In this document: positions 29,987-38,500 of the stretch, piece after piece
Position numbering within the stretch: position 1 is the first letter of the stretch
How the letters are laid out: each line of letters opens with the position of its first letter
Source: a virus
Direction: 5' to 3' (one strand)
IMG/VR virus record: IMGVR_UViG_3300046781_000054
Coordinates: 28,059-92,058 of that record
DNA length: 64,000 nt
The notes under the pieces: generated by a model
Database searches by the model: none
The model's input: only the letters and a program-made list of their open reading frames with translations
Told to the model about the DNA's origin: nothing
Program-made: the position numbers and the translations under genes

Positions 29987-32613
29987 GCGCCGGTCACCTG
30001 CCAGTTCACAGTAGTAGCGGTCGTGTTCTCTCGGTTGACCCATACGAGCGCCGACGAGGACGTCGTAGATGACATAGCGACACCAGTGACGCCGGCAGCC
30101 GATGGGGTTGCGTTGACGCGTGAGCCGGGCACGGTGGTCGCGGCGGTGGCGTAGCCGCGGAATGTGGTGCCTGCCAGCGTTGGGAAGGTCACCAGGGCGC
30201 TGGTGGGTGTGTTGGCGGCGCTGGGCGTGATACTCACGGAGCCGAACGCCATATTCCCGGCGGTCAGGATGCCGGTGAAGGCGACGTTGCCGTCCTTGTC
30301 GATGCGGAACTTTTCCACGCCGTTCTGCATGGCTCTCAGCAGGTAGCCGGTATGCGCGGCGAGAGCTTCGATGTAGAGGGCGCTGTTGTTGGAGGCGACG
30401 GGCAGGACTTGCAGGCGGCCGCCGTTGAGGGTGGCGAGGAGGGCTTCCACGATGAAAGACGTGTCCTGCGAGGGCGCGTCGGTGTTCTTGTAGTAGAGGC
30501 CTGCGGTGGTGGGGAAGAGACCTAGACGCCCGCCGATGATGGTGGCGGGGCTTCCGGTACGGAGGCGTTCGATGATGGCGGCGTCCCGGGCCAGATACTG
30601 GCGCCAGGCCATGTCGGTGTAGGAGCCGGATGTGAACTGCCCAGAGATCAATTCGAGGTTGGCGTCACCGATCGAGGGTTCTGTTACCTGCACGAAAGCC
30701 CTGTTGCTCTGGCCGGCATTCGAAAGAGAAATGTTGGGGTAGACGGCGTTCGGGTTCAGGGAGAGGAGCGCGCCGGAGGTTCCCTTGACGATGAAGGCGG
30801 CCCCGGACAGGTCTCCGACCGGGTTGCCGGACGCATCGTAGAAGATGATTCTGTTGGCGTTGCCCTCGTTGACCGTGATGCGCTGCCCGCTGGCTGCGGT
30901 CTGGATGACAGCCCCGGTGATCGTCATGCCGTTGATCGCGGTCGCGGACAGGGCTGCCGCCGTAATCGACCCGGCCATGATCTTGTCGGCGGTGATGGCG
31001 TTCGCTGCGATCTTGTCCGCAGTGACGGCCAGCGCATCGAGTTTCGCGGTCGTCACCGCGCCCGCGGCCAGCTTGTCGGTGTTCACCGCGCCGGACGCGA
31101 TCGTCGCCGTCTGCACCGCGCCCGCGATCAGCTTCGGCGTGCTGATCGCCCCATCAGCGATGTTCACGGTCTGCACGGCGCCAGTCTCGATGACCTCCAC
31201 TGTGACCATGTTGACCTCGGCGGTGCCCGTGCCTCCGTTGTAGTTCGCGTAGAAGAGCGGACTGATGAACCGGGCATTGGCATGCAGCGCACCGGGAGTG
31301 TTCGGGGAGGGGGCCGCGGTGGAGGTTCCGTTGCCGGTCGCGTAGCCCTTCAGGTATCCGGTGAACCGCTGGAACCCGGCGCCCGCGGTCAGGTTCTGGG
31401 AGGCGACGGCCACGTAGTGCTGCGAGCTGGCGGCGGACGCTCCAGTCGTGTTGACGAGGGTCGTCCCGTCCGCTGCGATGCCTGCGACACCGCAGAACAC
31501 GCGCTGCTGGGCGGTATCGCTGCCCGCAACGGTCTGCCGCACCGTGAAGCTGATCCGGTAGAGGACGTTGGGGTCGAACGGAATCAGGATGTCGGGCCGC
31601 CACGCTGCGGTCACGCCGCCGACGGCCCGCATGACGTAGCTGCCGGACTGCGCATCCGTCACCGCCACCGATGTCAGACCGGGTATTGCCACGGCGGTCG
31701 TGGTGCTCGTGCCCAGAGAGCGCCACTTCGCCGCTTCGGCGCCGGTGTCGTACAGCTTCTGCACGACGGATGCCGCGGTCGTGACCGACAACTGGCTGGT
31801 CGTCACCGACCCGGCGACAACCCGGTCGCCATTCAGCGTGCCGACAGCGATCCGGTCGCCCTGGATCGAGTTCGCCACCATTTTCGGAGTGGTGATCGCC
31901 CCGTCTGCGATCTTTGTCGACCCGACCGCACCAGTGGCGATCTTCGCTTGGGTGACGGCGTCGTCGGCGAGGATCAGAGAGTTGACCGCCCCCGCCTGGA
32001 TCTTCAGGTTGGTGACGGCGCCTGCCGCGATTTTCGCCTCGGTGACTGCGTCCGACGCCAGCTTCAGGGCGGTGATGGTGCCGTCCAGGACGTCGTTGGC
32101 GACGACCGGCGCCTTGCTGACAGGGCCGACCTGGTCCGATGGTGTGGACGCGGTGCCGGAGGTGTTGCGGGCCACCAGCCGCACGTACACGGGATCGTCG
32201 GTGGGGACGACAACAGTGGCGCCCTGCGCCGTCTCGATCGTGGACCGCAGCGTCTCCGGGAGCGGCGTGAACCCTGCCGCAGTGGAGGCGTGGACCTCGA
32301 TGCGGGACCAGTCCAGCGGCAGGACCGCCCCGTTCGCGAACAGGCCGTCCCAGGTGGCCTGCACGCCCCCGAGGTACGGCGCGACGGCCGGGGCCGAAGG
32401 CTGCGGCGGCGGGGGCCCGTTGACGGCCTGCACACCGACCGTGCCGTCGCCCTGGGCCCCGACGATCGCCCGCAGGCTTCCGGTGCTGTCGTTCACCTGG
32501 AGGGCGGCGTTCTCGATGCTGCCGCCGTGCGCGTACCGGGACCCCCGCTGTAGCTGTTCCACGGCGCGGCGCAGGCGGGCGACTTCCTCGGCCAGAGCAC
32601 TGTTGGTGGGCAT
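29983..32613 (-). CDS. Minor tail protein / fibre with TTPKL-type repeats (876 aa)
   Basis: Start ATG at 32613 (MPTNSALAEEVARLRRAVEQLQ), with GAGGACG upstream. A coiled coil (5-25) leads to a fibronectin-like domain (about 70-165) and then a long run of about ten-residue repeats (about 175-285, again about 480-550): DGAITTPKMVANSI, AGAVTTAKLDALAV, ANAITADKIMAGSI. These form beta-helical or trimeric fibres. A carbohydrate-binding-like domain (285-460) with VRQTVAGSD sits between the repeat blocks. It is probably the central tail fibre or side fibre. Confidence 0.8.
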   Translation of the reverse strand: MPTNSALAEEVARLRRAVEQLQRGSRYAHGGSIENAALQVNDSTGSLRAIVGAQGDGTVGVQAVNGPPPPQPSAPAVAPYLGGVQATWDGLFANGAVLPLDWSRIEVHASTAAGFTPLPETLRSTIETAQGATVVVPTDDPVYVRLVARNTSGTASTPSDQVGPVSKAPVVANDVLDGTITALKLASDAVTEAKIAAGAVTNLKIQAGAVNSLILADDAVTQAKIATGAVGSTKIADGAITTPKMVANSIQGDRIAVGTLNGDRVVAGSVTTSQLSVTTAASVVQKLYDTGAEAAKWRSLGTSTTTAVAIPGLTSVAVTDAQSGSYVMRAVGGVTAAWRPDILIPFDPNVLYRISFTVRQTVAGSDTAQQRVFCGVAGIAADGTTLVNTTGASAASSQHYVAVASQNLTAGAGFQRFTGYLKGYATGNGTSTAAPSPNTPGALHANARFISPLFYANYNGGTGTAEVNMVTVEVIETGAVQTVNIADGAISTPKLIAGAVQTATIASGAVNTDKLAAGAVTTAKLDALAVTADKIAANAITADKIMAGSITAAALSATAINGMTITGAVIQTAASGQRITVNEGNANRIIFYDASGNPVGDLSGAAFIVKGTSGALLSLNPNAVYPNISLSNAGQSNRAFVQVTEPSIGDANLELISGQFTSGSYTDMAWRQYLARDAAIIERLRTGSPATIIGGRLGLFPTTAGLYYKNTDAPSQDTSFIVEALLATLNGGRLQVLPVASNNSALYIEALAAHTGYLLRAMQNGVEKFRIDKDGNVAFTGILTAGNMAFGSVSITPSAANTPTSALVTFPTLAGTTFRGYATAATTVPGSRVNATPSAAGVTGVAMSSTTSSSALVWVNRENTTATTVNWQVTGA

Positions 32614-33710
32614 CACACGTCCTCGGGGCTGCCGTAGTGGAAGGAGTCGGCGCGACGCAGCGTCAGGACTGCCTGGTCGGGGCTGTCGCCGGGCTTAAAG
32701 GAATCAGCGGTGATCCGAGACCAGCCGGTCCACGACACCCACTCGTTGTTGACGGTGACTGGGACGTCGTCGCCGATCTGCCAGGAACCGAGCGGCGCAG
32801 ACGGGTGGTCGCGGACGGTGATGGTCTGCACATCGCCCATGACCTGCCGGTAGCGGCGCTCCGCGGTCGCGCGGCGGCCGAGGGCGTCATTGCCGTTGAT
32901 GGTGGGCAGCGCCAGCGGCGACTCGATGCGCAGGTGCCCGTCGCGGGCGGGGCTGACGGCGAACCGGCGTGCGGTTCCTTCGCCGTCGCCGGTGGCGACA
33001 ATGACGTTGGCGAAGTCGTCCCCGGAGTACGTGACAGGGGTAGAGGAGACGATGTTGACGCCGGTCGAGAACGAGATGTCCTTGCGGCGGGTACCGAGGC
33101 GGGGGAAGCCGAGCTTGATGCGACGCCGGATGGTGCCGTTGGCCTGCCAGGAGCAAGCGTTGGTGTACTGCGGAGCCCCGTCTTCGGAGACGAGGTCGTC
33201 GACCTGGTCGCCAAGGTTCGGGGATTCGTACCAGAACGACGCCCACGGCTCGGCTGGCGTGCCCGCCTTCGCGGTCGAGTTCGTGGAGTCGACGGTGACG
33301 CCGAGGTTCCCGTCGGGCTGCTCCTGCGCGTACGCCCAGATGTCCCGGATGATGACGCACGGGTCCTGGTAAACGTAGGGGCCGCGGCCGGCGAGGTTGC
33401 CGTGTTCGTCGATCCGCCGGTTTAGGTACGACGACCAGCCCGCGCCTTCCATGCGGAACTCAGAGCCTTCGGGTTCAACGGACCAGATAAGGCCGCCCCA
33501 GCGCAGAATCCCGGCGGCTTCCGCGTAGATGAGGGCGATGCCCGGCATGAGGGAGTCGACGTTGGCTCTCACCCAGCGGGGTGCGAGGGTCGCGGAGAAG
33601 CTGCCGGGCCCGTTGAGTTCGCTGGAGAACTCCACCTGCGACAGGGGCAGCGCAGAGTGGAGTATCTCGCCGGTGAGGGCGTGCTGGGTGAAGTACCGCC
33701 ACCGGGCCAT
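32613..33710 (-). CDS. Siphovirus tail-tip protein (365 aa)
   Basis: MARWRYFTQHALTGEILHSALPLSQVEFSSELNGPGSFSATL has the pattern of the actinophage minor tail proteins that follow Dit (tail-associated hub proteins). Further down are FWYESPNLGDQVDDLVSEDG, RIKLGFPRLGTRRKDISFSTG and WQIGDDVPVTVNN, all typical of that hub family. Its stop overlaps the next start (TGATG). No lysozyme domain is present. Confidence 0.8.
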   Translation of the reverse strand: MARWRYFTQHALTGEILHSALPLSQVEFSSELNGPGSFSATLAPRWVRANVDSLMPGIALIYAEAAGILRWGGLIWSVEPEGSEFRMEGAGWSSYLNRRIDEHGNLAGRGPYVYQDPCVIIRDIWAYAQEQPDGNLGVTVDSTNSTAKAGTPAEPWASFWYESPNLGDQVDDLVSEDGAPQYTNACSWQANGTIRRRIKLGFPRLGTRRKDISFSTGVNIVSSTPVTYSGDDFANVIVATGDGEGTARRFAVSPARDGHLRIESPLALPTINGNDALGRRATAERRYRQVMGDVQTITVRDHPSAPLGSWQIGDDVPVTVNNEWVSWTGWSRITADSFKPGDSPDQAVLTLRRADSFHYGSPEDV

Positions 33711-34655
33711 CTACAGGGCGCCTTCAGTGAACTCGATGTCGATGTTGAACGTGGTGGTCGCGTCGACGCCGATCTTCGCGGCGTTCGAGGAGCGGGTGCG
33801 CATCCTCGATTTGAAGGCCTGCGTGGTGCCGCGCATTGCAGCGCCGGACGTGGTGGTCAGGTCGATCGTCTCGACCATCTGGACGGTGTTGCGTCGGGCG
33901 GCGGTGCCCTGGTTGTCGTCGATGCCGACCCACTGCGCGGCTTCGTAGGTGCCGAGCATGAACCGGAAGTTTCCCCAGGCGTTGCCGTCGACGAGGCGGA
34001 TCCCGCACACGGTGAACACGACCTTCGCGTTGGCCGCCCAGGTGGGGATGGGAATGTTCTGCATGGTCAGGTTGGGGAAGGTCTGCCACGTCTCGGAGGT
34101 GCCGGAGATCTGCACCAGCGGGTCCTGCGCGTAGTACGGGTACAGGGAGCGTTCCTTGCGCGGGTTGGCGACCTTCCGCAGATCCTTGATCATGGCGTTG
34201 GTGATGGTCGCCGTCGATGAGGGGATGTCAATGCGGGCCAGCGGGATCGCCGAGTAGCCGTTCGGCACCGTGGTGGCGCTGGAGGAGACGTTGGAGATGA
34301 CGTCGAAGAAGGCAGCCGTGTCAGGGGTCTTGTTGCCCTCGTAGTTGGGGTCCTGGACACGGGCGACGAGCATGTCAGAGCGTCCGGTGCCGCCCGTCGC
34401 GGCGATGCTGACGGAGTCGGTGCCGACGTTGTAGACGTTGTAGGCGCCCTGCCCGGCCGCGTACACACCATTGATGACCGCCGACCCGGCGCCGATCTGA
34501 ACGCCGGCCCCCGGAGTGGAGAGTGCGGACGGCTTCAGGTAACCGCCCTGGGTAATGCCCTGGTTGCCTTGCGCCAGATCCTGGATCATCAGGCGCATCT
34601 GCTGTGCGGTGTGGGCGCCGCCGGTGACGGCGAACGGCGTCGTGATCAGTGCCAT
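33711..34655 (-). CDS. Tail-tip / receptor-proximal protein (314 aa)
   Basis: MALITTPFAVTGGAHTAQQMRLMIQDLAQGNQGITQGGYLKPSAL... has the Gly/Ser/Thr-rich, beta-heavy composition of phage baseplate proteins. The C-terminal half has a lectin-like run (WQTFPNLTMQNIPIPTWAANAKVVFTVCGIRLVDGNAWGNFRFMLG). It lies between the Dit-like and hub proteins, as in many actinophage tail cassettes. Confidence 0.75.
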   Translation of the reverse strand: MALITTPFAVTGGAHTAQQMRLMIQDLAQGNQGITQGGYLKPSALSTPGAGVQIGAGSAVINGVYAAGQGAYNVYNVGTDSVSIAATGGTGRSDMLVARVQDPNYEGNKTPDTAAFFDVISNVSSSATTVPNGYSAIPLARIDIPSSTATITNAMIKDLRKVANPRKERSLYPYYAQDPLVQISGTSETWQTFPNLTMQNIPIPTWAANAKVVFTVCGIRLVDGNAWGNFRFMLGTYEAAQWVGIDDNQGTAARRNTVQMVETIDLTTTSGAAMRGTTQAFKSRMRTRSSNAAKIGVDATTTFNIDIEFTEGAL

Positions 34656-34667
34656 GCTCGGGGCCTC

Positions 34668-35567
34668 CTACAGGGCCTTGTAGGCGGGCCACCAGGTGAC
34701 GGCCAGCGTGGATGTGAGGGTGTTGTCCGTCGCCGACCAGCGGATCTCGTTCACGCCCGGGGTGAGGACGAACTGGTCGATGCGCGAAGTCGGGGTGAGG
34801 GGGGCGGAGCCGCCGTTCTCGCGGAGCACGGTCCGCCAGCCGGGCCGGGTGTCGATCTCGACCCACTCCCCCGCAACGAGCGTCGTCTGCACCGTCAGGA
34901 CCCGACCCGACGTGACGTGCGTGATCTTCGGGTTGGCGCACGGCCCGTTGACGCGGATCACCGGCCATGTCGGGGCTGTGCCCGTGACGGTGAGGTAGCC
35001 GGGCCGGCCGACGGCGGAGGCGTCACCGGCGATCGTGAACGGCATCTGCAGCGGGAACGTGACGCCGCCCTGGGTGAGGGAGCCGAGCGGCATCGACGTC
35101 GAGTCGGGCAGGTCGGTGTAGTACAGGTGGTCCTGGGCCTGGAACTCGATGTCGACCGGTCCGTAGCCGTGGATGATCGTGGAGGCGTCGGGTTCGAACT
35201 TGCGGAGACGGCCGCGGATCACCCGGCTGGGGCGTCCCGGGAACTTCAGGCGTAGGTCCATGGTCGTGCCGCCCTGTGCCCGGACCTGGGCGGTGTCCGC
35301 CCTGTCCTGCAGCAGCGCCCAGGTGTCGAGGACTGTGGCCGCGCTGGCCGTGGCTGCCTTGACGGCTGCATCGATGCGCAGGGTGCGGCCGGCGTAGTAG
35401 TCGGCGCCCAGCCAGGTGCCGTCCTCTCCGGGAGGCTCGACATCGCTGCTGCGCACCGTCGGCTGGCCCAGACCCTCGATCGTCTTGATGTCGACGGTCG
35501 TGCCGCGGCCAATGAGGACACCGCCGAGTTCGTGCTGGTAGTCGACCAGGTCGACGGGTGTACTCAT
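34668..35567 (-). CDS. Distal tail protein (Dit-like, 299 aa)
   Basis: The N-terminal half (YQHELGGVLIGRGTTVDIKTIEGL ... DYYAGRTLRIDAAVKAATASAATVLDTWALLQ) is the siphovirus tail component pattern. The C-terminal half is a galectin-like domain ending in WSATDNTLTSTLAVTWWPAYKAL. It is coupled to the tape measure gene by a four-base overlap. Dit forms the hexameric hub at the tail end that holds the fibres. Confidence 0.85.
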   Translation of the reverse strand: MSTPVDLVDYQHELGGVLIGRGTTVDIKTIEGLGQPTVRSSDVEPPGEDGTWLGADYYAGRTLRIDAAVKAATASAATVLDTWALLQDRADTAQVRAQGGTTMDLRLKFPGRPSRVIRGRLRKFEPDASTIIHGYGPVDIEFQAQDHLYYTDLPDSTSMPLGSLTQGGVTFPLQMPFTIAGDASAVGRPGYLTVTGTAPTWPVIRVNGPCANPKITHVTSGRVLTVQTTLVAGEWVEIDTRPGWRTVLRENGGSAPLTPTSRIDQFVLTPGVNEIRWSATDNTLTSTLAVTWWPAYKAL

Positions 35568-38500
35568 CGGGCTCCCACTCCCCCGCGGGCCAGCCGGCGC
35601 AGCTGGTAGGCGTTGTCGGCGTCGATACGGCGGGCGGTCGCCGCGGCGTCACCGCCGGAGGTGACGTGCCAGGTCTGGTTGCCGACCATCGGCGCGTCCT
35701 GGCGGATGATGACGACCCGACCGGCGGAGGCGTCGGTGAGGCCGACACCGAACCGGGAGGCGACGTCGGACAGGACGGGCAGGGCGCTGCGGCGCTTGTT
35801 CTGGCCGAGCGGGATGAACGCTTCCCCGCCGGTGGAGGGCTCGGCGAAGGTGACGGCGCCGCCCGCAGTGGAGTAGATCCCAGAACGGATGCCGCCGTTG
35901 GCGTACGCCAAGCCCTTGTTGGCCTTGACGAGGTCGGCGAGGAAGCGGGTCGAGCGACCGCCGAGGGATGCCTTGATCTCCTTGCTGGCCTTGTTGGCGA
36001 CGGCGATGATCTCGTCCTCGCCGAGCCCGGTGGTGCCCGCGACCGCGTGGATGCCAGTCTTCGACGTGGTGATCGCGGCGATGATGGCGACGAGTTCTTC
36101 GACCTGGTCGCCGGTGAGCGCATTGTTCGCGGTCTTCGCCGCGCTGTTGGCGCTCGAGGCTTTCTTGTTGTCCTTCACCGCGGCGGCGGCCAGTTGCTGG
36201 GCGGCTTCGTCGTTCTGCGCGGCCAACTGCTTGGCGAGGTCGCCGTAGCCGCGGGAGGCGAGCGTGGCGAGGTTGTCGGAGAACGTCTTGTTCAGCTTGT
36301 TCGCGGCACCCAACTGCCGCGTGTAGTCGGTGAGGGACGCCTTTGCGGTCGTCTGCAGGTCCCGCAGGGCCTTGGCCATGTCGTTGACGTACTTGGTGCT
36401 GCCCGTGGCCATCTTGTGGGCGAGCTTCTCGCCCTCCTTGCCCATCGAGGCGAGGGCTTCGGCGACGTCCCCGCCGACCCGGTCGGCGACCATTTCCAGG
36501 TCCTTGTTCCAGGCGGTCGTCGCCTTCGCCGCAGACTTGATCTTCTTCTCGACTGCGGTCACATCGAAGTACTCGACTTCCTTCGTGGTGACCTTGCCGT
36601 TCTTCCCCTTGACCTTGACCTTCTTGGTCTTGTTCCCGGCCGCTCCGGCGTCGGAGGCGGAGTACAGGGAGCCGGTCTGCGGGTCGTAGCGCCAGTCGGT
36701 GACGTCGCCGTCGGCGTTCCACTGAATGTCCTTGGGGTCGCCGCCCAGGCGCCGCACGATCTCCTCGGTGATGGCGCGGGAGCGGGGCCGCTTCGAGAGC
36801 GCGAAGGGGACGTAGCCCTCGCCCTGGGTCTCCGGCTCGCCCCACACCCGCCACGATCCGGCGGGAGCAATCTGCGCGATGTGGTTCTCGGCGCCGCCCG
36901 CGAAAGGCTGGACGCCGCCGCGCTGCCGCGTCGTGCCGGATCGAAGGCCGCCGTCGGCGTAGTAGTCGGCGATTCCTCCCTTCGCGTAGGGAAGCTGCCG
37001 CACCCCGGAGCCGGGCTTGCCCACACTCTTGTAGGTGTAGACGGTGGAGATGTTGACCGACCGGTCGCGGAGGCTGTTGATGGCGCCGCGCAGGCCGTCC
37101 ACGCCGGCCCGCTGGGAGCCGGTCGGCACGGAGATGATGACGCTCTTGCCCTTGGTATTGCGGATCTTGAAGCCGAGGTCTTCAAGGCTCTTGCGCGCCG
37201 TGCCGGTCAGGGCGCCCATGGTGATGGTCCTGCCCTTGGTGGTGGCGACCTTCTTCTTGACCTCTTCGAGCTGGCTGATGGCCGACTTCGTCTCGGCGCT
37301 GACCTTGACGTTCTTGCCCTTGACGTTGCTCATCTGGGAGATGAGGCTGTCGAGTTTGCCGCGGGCGTCCTTCGTGGACGCGGTGACCTTGTACTCGCGA
37401 GTGCCGGGAATCAGCTTGATCTTGTAGCCGAGGTCTTCGAGCTTCTTCTTCGCGTCCCCGCTGAGTGCGTCGACCTTGATGGTCGTCTTGTCGGGGTACT
37501 GCTCCAGCTCGGCCTGCACGGCCAGGAGCTCGGCGAGGGTGGAGTCGACGCCCTTGGTCTGCAGGAGGATCGACACCTGGCCTGGTATCAGGCCGAGCGA
37601 GTCGGCAACCTTGGCTGCGTCCTTGGCGCTGATGTCGTACTTGCCCGCCAGATCGATGACCGCGTCACGCGACTTCTGCATTTCGGCTCGCGCGGCGGCT
37701 AGGGAAGTAGGCAGATCCTTGCCCTGCGATTGCGCGAAGTCGTAGGCGGCGATGGCCGCGTTGGATGCGCCGTCGGCGATGGTGTTGAACGTGTTGAAGA
37801 GGGCCTGGCCGTTTTTCGTGCTGGTGTCCAACTGGCCGTTTGCCTTGACCAAAGCGTTCCCGAATCCATCGGTCTTGGCGATGCCGTCCTTGATGGACTC
37901 GTTGGCGTTGGTGATGGCCTCGTTCACGCGGGCCTGCGCGGCCTGCAGGCTGACGGAGCCGCCGGACAGCAGGTCGAGGGCGTCGCGCAGGGCGCGGGTG
38001 CGGGAGTCGGCGTCGGCAGTTTTGTCGGCGAGGGCAGAGACCGCGTCCTTGAGGCGGCCGTAGGCGGTCGCACCGTCACCGGTGCCCTTGGTCGCGGCGT
38101 CGAGTTCCTTAGCGTTCTTCGCCGCGGTCTTCGCATCCCCCGACATGCCCTGCAACGCTTTCGCGGCCTGCTGGTAGGCCATGGCGCGGGCAGCTACGGC
38201 GTCACGGTCTTTGTCCCCGCGGCCCATGCCCTCGAACTGGCTCTGCTGCTCCTTGGCGAGGCCCTGGAGTTTCTTGACGAGGCCGTCGATGCCCTGGCCC
38301 TGGCCGAGGTAGGCGTCGGTGACGTCCGAAAGGCTGTAGCCGACGCCGCCCATGACGTCCATGAGCTTGCCGTTGACGCTCGACAGCTTCGTCGCGGAGA
38401 TCGTCTGTGCGGCCTGCTGGCGTACCGACTCGTCGATGACCCCGTTGGACTGGCGCAGCGCGGTGGTGAGACCGTCGATGTTGGCCTTGTGCTCAGCAGC